Source: Fremontodendron californicum (lineage: Eukaryota > Streptophyta > Magnoliopsida > Malvales > Malvaceae). Taken from it: DNA of 64,000 bases. The notes beneath the pieces were generated by a model. It did not search any database. It worked only from the letters and a program-made list of their open reading frames with translations, and was not told the origin of the DNA. Where the stretch lies: contig JAULJL010000004.1 in NCBI GenBank assembly GCA_030761205.1, positions 35,746,172 to 35,810,171 on the forward strand. Direction: 5' to 3'. Positions 23,161 to 35,367 of the stretch are shown here, piece by piece; position 1 is the stretch's first letter, and each line of letters opens with the position of its first letter. Both the position numbers and the translations under genes were made by a program.

Positions 23161-24840
23161 AGATTCAAAAATATGAGAAAAGTTAAACATGTAATATATT
23201 TTTTAGAATTAAATATAATAAAGTTGAAAATTAAAAATAATTTACAATTTTAAGAAAAACTAAAATAATCTTTTTAAGTGACATAATTACATTTGTTTTC
23301 TTGGTTTATATTGTCTCCATGACATGCACATGCTTATAATCTCATTAACTAGAATGTTGCCTTTGTTCGGAATTTTTTTAATTCCATTAATATTAAAAAT
23401 AATTTAAATTAGATTATAATTAAATAATAATTTTATTTTATATGTTTTAATATATATTAATATTAACAAAATTATATTTTGTTAATTATGAAAATTAATT
23501 ATGTATAAATTATATATAAATACATTTTGCATGCAAGTATAATTTATATGTATTTTTTAAAAAATATTTTATAAATTATGTGTTATTCTATAAATTGAAA
23601 AATCAAGTATCAAATTTTAATATTAAATTATAAGTATTTTTATATTATAAAATTTATTTGGTATGTTAATGAAAATTAAGTATTGAATATAATTATATTA
23701 TTTGATAACTATAAATGTTGAATTTTAAACATTATTCATATCAAAACATTTTATAATTAATTTAAATAAAATTTAAAAAGAATAATTTTAAATATTTTAT
23801 TTTTCAATAAAAATACAATTTAGATAAAGTATAATTTTTTTAAAAATAAAATTAATTAATATACTTATCACATTCAAATTTTATTTATTAAAAGTTTTTT
23901 ATTAAATATCATTTAATATAAATTATTAAAATATAAATATTAAACTACTAATTTTTTTTATTATTATCAAACACATCTGCTTACATCTAGTTTAATTATA
24001 AAATAAATTGATTGAACATGACTCTCTATTTATTTATCACATCAAATTTTATTAAATAATATTTAATATAAATTATTAAAAAAAATATTTTTCATAATAA
24101 AAAACAGACCTACTTACATCTAGGAAAAGACTCGAGTCCTCCAAGGTGCTAAAAAGGTAAAGACATTAGAACTACCTTTACCTTACGTAACGACGACTCT
24201 CCAGCTTCCACAGATCAACATCTTTTTATTGCTGAAAAGACTTATATCTGATGTATTATCGATATATATATATATATTTATATATTATTAATAAATTATA
24301 TAATATTAATTATTAAAAATTATTTTTATTTATTTTTAAATATTTTTAATTTATTTATTAATATGATATTATCGTATATTTATTATTAATATATAAATTT
24401 ATATAATTGAAGGTGTATCAAGTTGAAATAATAATTCAAAATTTTTAAACTATCGCCACCTGTCTTCTCCACGACCGTGAAAATTAAATTCCCCATTCGT
24501 GGAAATGTCCAAATTACCCCATCATCATCTTCTTCGACCGACCTATCACCTTCATTTAAAGACAGGTGTTGACACCAAATCAAACTCCGCCCCGCCCCCT
24601 CGTTTTTCTCGTACGCGACTTGAGTTCATAAATCGGGTTTCTTTAAGACTTTAACTTAATTAACTTAATCAATTTTAATTAAGTAGTGTATTAGTAAATT
24701 CGTCTCTTTCTTGTGCCTTAATTCAGAGGAACCTTAGCCTCTGCTCTGTTTTCTTATTATTTAAGAAAACCTTCTCTCCCCCCAGTCCCCACTCCTCATA
24801 AACCACCTCCCCCGGCGCACGATAGCACCTAACCGCAACT
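23161..24840. other. AT-rich intergenic DNA upstream of the sugar transporter
   Basis: No gene recognised. Very AT-rich to about 24100; a short balanced island at 24120-24240 (taaagacattagaactacc) and an atatatttatatattattaa block at 24255-24400 that resembles text at 46830-46985. The promoter of the plus-strand transporter should lie at the right end. Confidence 0.5.
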
Positions 24841-24866
24841 TTTTTTTTTTTTACGTTTTTTTATTT

Positions 24867-25669
24867 ACTTATAAATAACTCGAGAGCTTTCTCGTTTTCG
24901 CGAAATTTCGTGACCTTACACTGAAAGTGTCACCAAAAATTTCTGCTGATTTCGTACGGCAGATCTATCAAATATTCTTAAGCAAGGTGGATTTACTTTT
25001 ACTTTTTTTTTTGATCGAATATTAGCTTGTTTAGCGTTAATCTTCGTCTGATTCTTTTTTTAATGAGCATATCATTGTACGGTTTCTACTGTAATTTGAT
25101 TTTCTTTTAAAAGATAAGTTGTTTGCATTTATATTGATTGATGAAGGTGATTTATTTTAATTTCATAGTTTTAGTTTGGTTCACTTTGGAGATCCTCTGT
25201 TTTTCCTTTTCCTTCCGTTTGGTTGTTAGGAAAATCAAGGAAAAGAGAAAAATGAAGTGAGTGTTGAACGGTAAGGGTAGAAGTTAGCTTAATTTTCAGG
25301 TTTTTAGTGCCAATTTAAATTTCTGGTGTCAAATTAATTAAAATCGGAGTAAGATAATTTTTGTGTTATTTTGATGATAATAAAGAGTTGTTTGCTTTTT
25401 ATTTACGCTAACTGCAATCTAAACAGTTATTTGGAAATTAGCGTAAATTACAAGCTGTTGAGCTTGAATCTGTTTAACTTTTATATGTAAGTTCTAATTC
25501 GGAAAAATTAACAAAGCTTTGAATGTTAAATGTTTTTCGATGATGAAGGAAATTAAATTTCGATGTTAAATGTTAATTTATGTGCAACCTGCAATGTGAC
25601 AGTACGGTCCTTACAAAAATTCGCAAGATTGAGTGATTTGAAGGCCAGAGCTGGCTGCTCTAGTTTGGC
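24867..25669 (+). promoter_or_regulatory. Transporter core promoter and leader with 5'-UTR intron
   Basis: A TATA-like acttataaataac begins at 24867. A pyrimidine-rich stretch precedes it. Downstream, a probable leader intron runs from gtggat at 24987 to acag at 25602, after which about 67 nt of leader lead to the ATG at 25670. The intron is proposed from splice signals only, without transcript evidence. Confidence 0.5.
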
Positions 25670-28600
25670 ATGTGGGCACGTCAACGTGAAGCATTCTCAA
25701 TGTACAAGAGGATGCCATCAAGAGATCATTCAGCTGTAGTGGATGTAGAAGAGAATTCAGGTAAATTTATCTATAGACCAGCTGAGGGTCTCTGCACAGC
25801 CATGGTTGTGGAGTTGATAGACCCAAGCGGCCAAGCCAACTTCAGTTCGATTCTAATTGCCTGAAGCGCTTACCAGTAGTATTGTTCCCCTGAGATGGGT
25901 CTTTATGAATTCTGTATACGAAAACCTTTAACCAATAGAAAGATTTTGGAATTTGTTTTTATTCTTTTTCCAGCACTAAAATTTTCAGTTGCAGAGTTCT
26001 TTGGCTCTCTTTTTAATTCATCCTTCAGAAATTTTCTTTTGGTTATCCATGATTGGAAAAACAGATTAAAATATTGCAGTTGTTTTAGGATATTAACTAA
26101 TTTCTGGGGAAATTGTTGCTGGAATAAATTCTTTTATGTTATGTTTGGAAACGTGAATTTGAAAATTTGGATTTCATTTGCTATATAAATTGTGAGAATG
26201 AAATGCATACATTATGTATAAATTAGTTAAGATTCAATATGATTATATATTTGAAAGGTATAAAAACATGAATTTCAAATTCACAAATAGTTATAGGTAT
26301 TTCAAATTCACCACTAAATAGGCATTTAACAAATCCATGAATTTGAAAAATAATCATCAATGTTACATTTACATGTGTTTTATTACATAATTTACACTAT
26401 TTTTGAAATCCAAGTTTCCAAACGCAACCTAAAATTATTATGAGCTTTCATGTCATTAAAGAAATTTTTGTGCTGAACTTTTGTGTTTGTTTAGCTCTCT
26501 TACAGAACAGCATGGATGTGGAAACTACAAATCCTTCGTGGTCGCTTTCTTTCCCGCATGTAGTAGTGGCAACCATATCTTCATTCCTATTTGGCTACCA
26601 CCTTGGGTCTGTGTGCCATCTTAAACTGCCATCTTCCTGTCTTATTTTTATTGTTATTCGTTTTGATAATTCTCATAACAATACTAGATGTTTATGGTTT
26701 GCATGTTGGCCGTTCTATACAGGGTAGTTAATGAACCGCTTGAAAGCATCTCTTTAGATTTAGGTTTCAGTGGCAATACTCTGGCTGAAGGTGTCATTTT
26801 TTCCCAATCTTTCTTTTCTTTTTCTTTCTGACTTCTGGATCAGGAGCCTAGACCTCTAACAATATAGACTTTATTATGAAATGTTAAATGTAGGTCTGGT
26901 GGTGAGTACATGTTTGGGCGGTGCCCTTATTGGATCTTTGTTCAGTGGTTGGATTGCTGATGGAATCGGGCGTCGTAAGGCATTTCAGTTGTGTGCTCTG
27001 CCTATGATTATTGGTGCTTCTACAAGGTGATATATAATGCTAATCAAATGTTTGAATGAATAATTTTCGTGCTCTGCTCTTTATTTATTTCCTAATGCTG
27101 CTAATAATAGCTTGTGACTTAAATTTAACCCCCTCCTTTTTTATAATATATTTGTTTTACTTTGGTGCAGTGAATTAAATTTTACTTTTATATATCCAAG
27201 GAAGATGGATTAGATATACATTTATAACCTTGAGAAAAACTTATGTTTGACTACAACTCTACTATCTTGAATGAAGTAAGAATAGCTAGGACCTTGATTG
27301 ATAGATGTCACACATATTTTTCTTCTATTTTGACCTGTGATACCTATTTACTCTCACATCCTTACTTGTCTAGAGTCATGTATTGAACTAGCTAATATAT
27401 GTGTTAGATGGAGAGGTTTTTATTGTCCTTAGAATCTTTTGTTTACTTGCTCTATTCCCCACACGATTCTGTTCTCCCTGTTTCACTTCATAAATCTGAA
27501 TTTGTAAGGATAGGACTCTGACAAGCAAAAGTTTCATTTTAGTGCAACATCGAAAAGTTTGGTGGGTATGCTCATTGGAAGGTTCTTAGTTGGGACTGGA
27601 ATGGGACTTGGTCCTCCTGTTGCTGCTCTTTATGTGGCAGAGGTATTTGTGCTGTTAATTTTATGTTACACTAATCATTGACTTATATAGCACTCTTTGT
27701 TTTTCATGAACATAAACTGTTGTTTTGTAATCTGATCAATTTCTGTAGGTTTCCCCTGCTTCTTTAAGGGGAACTTATGGAAGCTTCATCCAGATTGCAA
27801 CATGTCTGGGACTTATGGGGGCTCTGTTTATTGGAATCCCTGTCAAAGAAATTGCTGGCTGGTATGAATCATGCTTAGGTATCACAGCATCTGTTATTTG
27901 TATGTTGCTTTTCAGACTTATTTTACATAACTTGCTCAGGTGGCGCATTTGTTTTTGGGTCTCCACAATTCCTGCTGGATTACTTGCATTTGCCATGATG
28001 TTTTGTGCTGAGAGTCCACATTGGTTATACAAGGTTTGCTCTCTGATTTGCATGATCTGCAATTGCAAGATTATTTTCCATGTCAAGCTTAATAGTATAT
28101 ATGACTATTGAATCAAAGCCTTGTCAATTCTTATCATTTTTTTCCCTTGTGCATTATTCTAATCATCTGATTTTATGTCTGAATATATATTGTTTCTAAT
28201 GCCTTTCTCTATGTGTATGTGTGTTGCTTCCTCACTTTCTAGATGCAATTCATTGGTTAGGATCAGCGTTGTCAAGGCGTGCGCCTAGGTGCGCCTACGC
28301 CTTGCGCCTTAGCGTTAGATAACAAAAGCGCCTCAGATCCTTTTGGGCGAGGCTCATTTGATCAGGCGCACGCCTGGTGCGCTTTTTTGTAAGGAGATAG
28401 GCGTAAAAAAAGCCTGCCTGATTGAAGTTCTATTTAATTTCTTTTATTTTAACTTTTTTTATTAGATGTACATTTACTAGTAAGAAAGGGGATTGTATCA
28501 AACTCTCTACTTCTCAATTTGAGTATTCAACAACAGACATGAGACTATAAGGAAATCATGCATATTGGACAACCAAAAAAATTGCATATTTTATAGATAA

Positions 28601-31087
28601 AATGGATCACTCTTTAGAGTTTATTATATAATTATATATCTTAAGCTTATATATATATATATATACACACACACATACACATACAAAAACACACACATAT
28701 ACATATTGCGCCTTACTTCACTCAGGCAAGCGCTTTTTTTGCGCCTTGCGCCTGAGGCAATATAAGGGTTTTAGCGCCTAAAGTGCGCCTTGTGCCTTTG
28801 ACAACACTGGTTAGGATCGCTATCAAATTTTACTGGATCCCTTTCTGTCATGTTATTTTATTCTTTCAATTTTTGCCGCATAAAACTGCACCATTCTTCT
28901 GTGGAAAAATTCCAAGATGTGCCATCACTTGTAGCATGTGATCAAATTCGATAAAACAGATTTTCAGTTTTATTAAAGCTCATGCTCAAGTAAAATGATT
29001 ACGTTAACTTGGTGGTGTCATGCAGCAAGGAAGAAGTGCTGAAGCTGAAGCGGAGTTTGAGAGGCTTTTAGGTGGATCACACGTCAAATATGCCATGGTA
29101 GAATTATCCAAATTGGACAGGGGGGATGAATCAGACACTGTGAAATTCTCAGAATTGCTCTATGGCCGCCATTTTAGAGGTAGGTATTATAATTCCTTGT
29201 TATGCTTGTAATAAGGCTTTCTGAGTACTTTTTTGGTGTATACAGCTGCTTTCACTGCTGCTGCGCCACTGTTGCTTCCTGTTCTGCTTTGCTTCTTTCT
29301 TTTTGGGCTTTGTTATTCATGTTCTCCTTTTGCAGTTGTTTATATTGGCTCAACCCTATTTGCTTTACAACAGCTATCCGGTATAAATGCTGTATTTTAT
29401 TTCTCTTCATCTGTATTTAAAAGTGCCGGAGTACCATCAGACGTTGCAAATGTCTTGATAGGAGTAGCAAATTTATCAGGTATGCCTTGTTCTTTGGTAG
29501 CTTTCTTGAGCACATTGTATTATGGCATTTTGCCTTGTCTCATGATGCATGATTTTTCCTTCATGATAGGATCTATTATTGCGATGCTTTTAATGGATAA
29601 GCTTGGAAGGAAGGTGCTTCTTCTGTGGAGCTTCTTTGGCATGGTAAATAGCATTGTCATTCATTTTCTCATGGAAAGCCCTTTCATGTATAAGTAGTAT
29701 CCTAGGAGAGTTACATGACGTGTATCTAGAGAAATGAAGAAAAGAAAGGCTATTGTTTCCTCATGCGCATTAAAATTTACATCCCTTAATGCTTTAAAAA
29801 TGTGTTTTGTCTTTTGTGCCAAGAGCCCTCCTGGGTTAAATTATTCCATGCATCTCTTGTTTGAAATGGAATAAAATTGATTTCTTTTTAGTTAAAGAAG
29901 CTAGTATATCATTCAAAGCAAGGAATTTCGAAGTACGGTTTTAAATTACACTGCTGCTATCATGTCATGCATGGCTGAGCTAAAAACAAATATTAATTCT
30001 CTTTTCTTGAATGAAAGAATGAAAATTGATTTTAGAAATTCCACTTTATTTGTGAATTTGATTTACTCAGACTATATCAATGATCCTTCAAGTTGCTGCA
30101 GCAAATACGTATGTGTCAGGCTCTGGATCTTTATACCTATCAGTTGGGGGCATGCTAATGTAAGTATTGCTGTAATTTACTTGCTTTATAATATCTTTAA
30201 ACACCAGGGTTTTTTTATGGCATGGAAGAAAGTATTCAAAATTTGTGGGTCATAGTTGGAAATCTTGGCTGTAATTTCAATGTATTTGGGTCCTCAGACC
30301 TGAGTCCCTGACTGACCCTGACCAATGGAATGAGCAACAACTTAGAAGTGGAATCGATGTGCTGCAAATGATGAAAAGATTATCAAATATATCTAATATT
30401 AGTCTTTTTACATCCATTCAGCATAAACCACGAGGCAGAACTTTTAGTAATTGATTATGTTCTTCATTGTGGAAAACTAGAAATTGCCTATGCCAAAATG
30501 TCAGCCTTGGTTGCAAATAGAGAGATAATTTCAGGATATGGACTCTAATTTAGAACACTCTGCAGGTTCGTCTTAACATTTGCACTAGGAGCTGGTCCTG
30601 TTCCAGGTCTCCTTCTACCAGAAATTTTCCCTAGTCGAATTAGGGCAAAAGCTATGGCATTCTGTATGTCAGTGCACTGGGTAATTTTCTCCTCTTTCCT
30701 TTCCTTTCCTTTCATTTTCATTATTAGTTGTTTGCTTCTCTTCTTCCAAGCATGAACTTTTGTATCCTTGTGATTGTGACAGCTTTTGCAAATCAAATGC
30801 AATTACACAAGCTGGGATATCAAATTATAGCAAACAAACTAGAAATAGAATCTTACTGCTATCTTCTGATGGTTTTTCTTGGTTGCTTTTGCATTGCTCT
30901 TCAGGTAATCAATTTCTTTGTCGGATTGTTCTTCCTGCGTTTGCTGAAGCAACTTGGGCCACAGCTCTTGTACTCAATTTTCGCAAGCGTTTGCATGATG
31001 GCTGTGGTCTTTGTTAAAAAGAATGTAATGGAGACCAAAGGAAAATCTCTTCAAGAAATAGAGATTGCTCTTCTCCCACAGGAATAG
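25670..31087 (+). CDS. Plastidic glucose transporter 2-like sugar carrier (MFS)
   Basis: Sugar porter of the major facilitator superfamily; plant pGlcT-type members move glucose across the plastid inner envelope. Thirteen coding exons: 25670-25760, 26495-26606, 26723-26790, 26894-27026, 27543-27642, 27749-27861, 27940-28033, 29026-29179, 29336-29479, 29570-29643, 30071-30159, 30566-30680, 30905-31087. Phases agree and give 489 aa. Visible signatures: GWIADGIGRRKAFQ (loop 2-3), GRFLVGTGMGLGPP, PASLRGTYGS, QQLSGINAVFYFSS, LMDKLGRK, and LLPEIFPSRIRAKAMAFC before helix 11. The N-terminus MWARQREAFSMYKR and the acidic stretch after it match the Arabidopsis At1g67300-type protein as I recall it. 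No obvious long transit peptide is present, so plastid location rests on family membership. Introns 1 and 7 each carry a MITE. The start is fixed by the conserved N-terminus. Confidence 0.95.
26137..26429. mobile_element. MITE in transporter intron 1
   Basis: Ends tgttatgtttggaaacgtga (26137) and, from the other strand, ggttgcgtttggaaacttgg (ending 26429) form imperfect terminal inverted repeats. Each continues into a ttggatttc-like stretch. A TA or TTA-type duplication flanks them (26135-26136 and 26430-26431). About 293 bp, no coding capacity. Superfamily uncertain. Confidence 0.7.
28265..28808. mobile_element. MULE-type MITE in transporter intron 7
   Basis: The 544-bp insert starts agcgttgtcaaggc and ends with the complement of agtgttgtcaaaggc. 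It is bracketed by a perfect 10-bp direct repeat, ggttaggatc (28255-28264 and 28809-28818). Both arms are rich in gcgcct/aggcgc motifs that would fold on each other. The middle is AT-rich with a (TA)n(CA)n microsatellite near 28646-28700. A 10-bp target duplication suits the Mutator superfamily. Confidence 0.85.
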
Positions 31088-32150
31088 AGAAGGTATATTA
31101 AAATTTTCCTCTTTGATGTTACTTTTATAGAGCAAAGAATAACTGCCCGACATGTACAAACGTATTTGCTTTCTGCACACAAGCACAAGCATATCACGAT
31201 GCCTGCATGTGTGCGAGACAGTGCGAGTACATGTATGTATTGTCGAGCGAGCGAGAGAGAGAGAGTTTTGTGTATATAATTCCTTCCGACTTGGTTGAAT
31301 GAATTTATATGCAGGTCAAACATAAAATTGAAGAGCAGAAATTTTGATCTCATGCAACCAACTTTTGGTAATTCATGCAGGTGTTTGACATGAGGTAATA
31401 GTTGTAAATCCATATGGCCCTAAATTCATTCAGGACAATATGATATGTCGAAGGCTTTACCTCAAACGATAGAAGATGTGCTGTCTATTTGCTAATTCGG
31501 GCTATGTGACATTTGTATTGAATCTTTATGGTTCAACTTATTTCGACTTTCAAATTCATCTTTCCAAACATAGCATTATAAATTATGGTTCAATTTATTT
31601 GGCTTGATTCTGAGGTAAAATTGCATTCCTTCCATTCAGTATTCAGTTTGTATGTGCTTACTGAGAATTGTCTTTGATTTTCAACTTAGAAGTTGCCCAT
31701 GACTTTAAACTTACAGCAAGTAAGGGCGAAATCCCAAGAAATGGCTTCAAATGATCAGATTTCTGAAATCAGTTATTTCAATTGAAGCTTAACCTTAAAC
31801 AAAGACAGCAAACAGTTCCCAGTTATCTTTTTATCACCATTTTACCAATTTCCAAGTGTTGGTTCATGGCTATATAAGACTTACATGGCATTAATCATGG
31901 CAGCATTAACTAGAAAGATGGGTTTTTAAAAGAATGGGATGAGAACTATGCCTTTCATCAAATAAACTTTAATTAAAAAAGAAGGATAAAACTTTCACCA
32001 CAAGTATATATTTCTGGTTTTTACAATGAATGAAGTGCATACAACATGTTTCTTTAATACAGAGACATGCAAGTTTGACAGATTCATGATTTCTCATCTC
32101 CCAAATTGCTGGTTTTAGCTTATACCTTAAAACAAAATGGAAAATATAAT
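31088..32150. other. Convergent 3' spacer between transporter and CDKF
   Basis: Probable 3' UTRs of both convergent genes. A (GA)n tract is at about 31248-31264. A possible spliced 3' UTR of the transporter cannot be excluded. No further gene seen. Confidence 0.5.
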
Positions 32151-32184
32151 TTAAGCACTCACCATACCTGAATACAGACGAAGC

Positions 32185-34768
32185 TCAAGAGAATTGTATG
32201 GAAAAACCACTGCTGGTGGTCCTGACATTAACAGGGCCGCCAAAGTCATCGAAATCAGAGTCGGAACCCATATCATCATAATAATTATTCCACTCACCAG
32301 GTGAATCCTCATCATGGTCATTCCTTGTGAGAGGTACATGCAGCTCACAAATGGGAAGTGGAAGAGGCTCTTCATTGAAATACTTGTCATTCAGCAGTTC
32401 CATTGCAGTAGCTCTATTAGCTGGGTCATAACTAACAAGTCTTTTGACAAGAGAGATTTCATCTGGGGACCGGTTGGGTAGGCAGGCTTCTAAACCAGTT
32501 GGATTTTCAATCTTGGAGAAAGAAATTGTTCTGTAATCAGGAAGTTCAGAACAGCTCGGCCAGACTTCTTCAGTCAAGTTTCCCAACACACTGATGATTC
32601 TGCCAAGCTGATCAATGTCAGAAATCCCAGGAAAAAGGGGCTCAAGGGTTAGAAGCTCTGAAAAAATGCAACCCAATGACCACAAATCCACCTCCAGGCC
32701 ATAGTCAGTTGATCCATAGAGTAGTTCAGGGGCTCTGAACCAGCGAGTGCCAACACAAGATGTGAGAGCACCATGTTTGTCATCCCCTTCTTCAGCCTCA
32801 TATGAGTAAGAACTCTTGAGAGGATCATCTTCTATTTCACTTATGGTACCAGTTGCAAGACAAGACGTGTCTCCGTCATTAATATTTGATTCTTTGTCAG
32901 TTTCATCCATGGCATGTTGTTTAGCCTTGAGCTCAACTAACTGTCTAAAATATTCTTCTTTATTCATATCTTCCTCCACTTGGTTGTTATATCCTTGATT
33001 AGGTAAACACTCTGCTTCATAGACAGTATCTAATGGTGGAGAAATGTTTTCCTGATATCCTGTTTTCTGCTCAAACGGTTGTTGGTAATCATTGTCAGCA
33101 ACAAATCCAGGCTCCATGTCCATGAGTATTCTTGCCTGAAAACAGAGCCAAACAGACACATGACACGTGGAAGATGACAAGCAGAACAAATTTACACAGT
33201 TCTTTTGTAGACTATAATTCACATAGTACTTTGTGTTCTTGAGAAACACACTAAACACATGCAAACAAGAATATTTCCCAAGGCTGTGATAAATATGTTG
33301 TAATCAAAGACTAACTACTCAAAATTAGCTATTGGAGTGCTCTAGCAGCCCAGTTGTCAAGTTAAGACAGCCACCAAGGAATCCACTGATAAGTTAATGG
33401 AGACAAATTTCCACTCTTTTATTTCCTTGGTTCTATCATTCTTTTGAATGTACATAGTCTGAAACAGGAGAACAAGAACAAAGCATAGAATGCGGACTGG
33501 GACAAAATCCACAAAATTAAATTACTGAAAAAGCTGTTACTCGCAATCAGAACAAAAGACATTGATTCGATTTTATTCAAAATCTTTAGAGCATGTGCCT
33601 CTACTAACTGTTTATTGACTCCAAAATTGAAAAGTCATTTTCTGATAATGCATGGGGCCGATGTGCTGAGCTTTCCCGTAATTATCAGGAAACCAATGCG
33701 ACCTCCTAATGATATTGTAGCAATTCAATCAAAAAAGCAATAGTCTATTAGAATTTAGCATCAGCACCTCTTATTAATGCTAATGTCAGCACCTCATCTA
33801 CCATTAAAAAATGCAGCATTTGGATGGAAAAAAAACCCAGAATGCAATAATTAGAAGAATCCCATCAAATCGAAAGCATCTACATTTCAATCTCCTAACT
33901 TCACTAGCAAATCAATTTGAGCACATGATTTGAAGCATCTGCTAAAAGAACTAAGGAATAGACATAGTTTGAGATAATCAGATTAGTATTCTAGACAGTG
34001 GCACTGGCAGTGCATGCTTATTGAACTACAAATTCGGGTTCATAAACCTGCAACGCGTGCCATTAAATTAAAGCAAGCTCAAAATGCAAACTTTCCAATC
34101 TAAACAAACTTAATTCGATATCACCCCACTTTTCTTCCCAAATCTTCACATTTCAACTAATTATATTATAAGAAGCAATTAAAAAAGAACATACATTTCG
34201 CAAAAACGAGGTTCCCCAGAAAAACCAGTTAAATCAAAAGGCAAAAATCAAACTAAAGCTAAGAAAATCGAATAAAGTTTACCTGGCCAAAATCAGCTAA
34301 CTTAAGAACCCCATCATCAGAAACCAACAAATTCCCAGGCTTTAAATCCCGATGAACGATCATATTCCGATGACACGCGTCAACCCCACATAAAATCTGA
34401 AGCATCCACCTTTTAACTTCTCCGAGTCGGACCCCCCCTTCCTTCCTTTTCGCTTCGTGAATAACCGCCGCTAAATCGGTCCTCAAGAACTCCAAGACGA
34501 GCACGGCGTCCTCGTCTTCCCGCCAAAAGTACTCGTGCAAAACGACGATGTTGGGGCAGTTTTGGAGCATTTTTAAGGCCTCGATTTCTCGGAACCCCGA
34601 TTGGTAATCGTGGACTTCCTTGAGTGCGACTATGAGGTTGTCGGAGAGTCGACGCGCCCTGTAGACGTCGGAATACGCTCCTGAGCCCACGCGCTCCAGG
34701 ATCTCGTACTTGGCTATGATCTCGGGTCGGGTGTGAATGCTCCAGCTCTTCGGTAGTGGATGCTCCAT
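32185..34768 (-). CDS. CDKF;1: Cyclin-dependent kinase F-1 (CDK-activating kinase)
   Basis: Plant-specific CDK-activating kinase that phosphorylates the T-loop of CDKD kinases and supports CDK and RNA polymerase II CTD phosphorylation (family knowledge). Two exons: 34768-34283 and 33135-32185, 478 aa. Gly-rich loop VGSGAYSDV (27-35), catalytic Lys50, HRDLKPGN (139-146), DFG at 159-161. The hallmark is a roughly 125-residue acidic insertion between DFG and the activation segment TSCVGTRWFRAPE (287-299). The C-terminus SDSDFDDFGGPVNV is also family-typical. The intron sits exactly after DFGQ. The start is the Met of MEHPLPKSWSIHTRPE because the family begins there; an in-frame upstream Met at 34918 lies beside a TATA box and is probably not transcribed. 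Confidence 0.97.
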
Positions 34769-34923
34769 TTTTCTTTCTTCGTCTGATGATTGTTCGAAGT
34801 TCTTTTTTGAGGTTCTTTGTTTCTGTTGGTGTTGGGTTCTGAAGAATCGATTGATGAGGAGAAAAGCGAGGATGGAGTGGTTAAAGCTGAACAACGTCGT
34901 TGGAGAAGAAGGTTCCATACTAA

Positions 34924-34936
34924 TTAATTTATAGGG
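34924..34936 (-). promoter_or_regulatory. TATA box of the CDKF gene
   Basis: The minus strand reads ccctataaattaatta. Transcription would start about 30 bp downstream, near 34900, giving a leader of roughly 130 nt before the ATG at 34768. It argues against using the in-frame Met at 34918. Confidence 0.65.
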
Positions 34937-35367
34937 CTTGCAGCTATGGGCCCCTTCTATTTTTGGGCCGTGCATTAAAACCCAAGACTACAAAAGCAGG
35001 ATAAAACATTGTGAATGACTCAAAAAATTTACATAAAAAATGAAACGTGATTGAATTCGAATCTCATAATGTATCGACTCAAATATTATCCTTTAATTTT
35101 ATATCATCATCAAAATCATCAGATTATAGAGAAAATGTATTCATGGTCTAGAATTTTTGTTTCTTTTTAAAAAAAAAAAAAATTATTTCTAAAAAGGAAG
35201 GGAAAATGCTCTCAACTCATGAAAACTCGGTTTTCCTGAAGATTTTCTTCCCAATTTTCACCATTCTTCATCAATTTTCCCACCCGTTTCGATTCTTGAC
35301 ATCATTTTTCTCATTTGTTTGCTCTCCTTATGACTTTTGAATTGATTTGACTGATTCCTTTTCCTGA

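Noticed and set aside
34259..34975. Longer CDKF start at 34975 or 34918
   Set aside because: Family proteins start at the Met of 34768, and a TATA box lies between these Mets and the likely transcript start.
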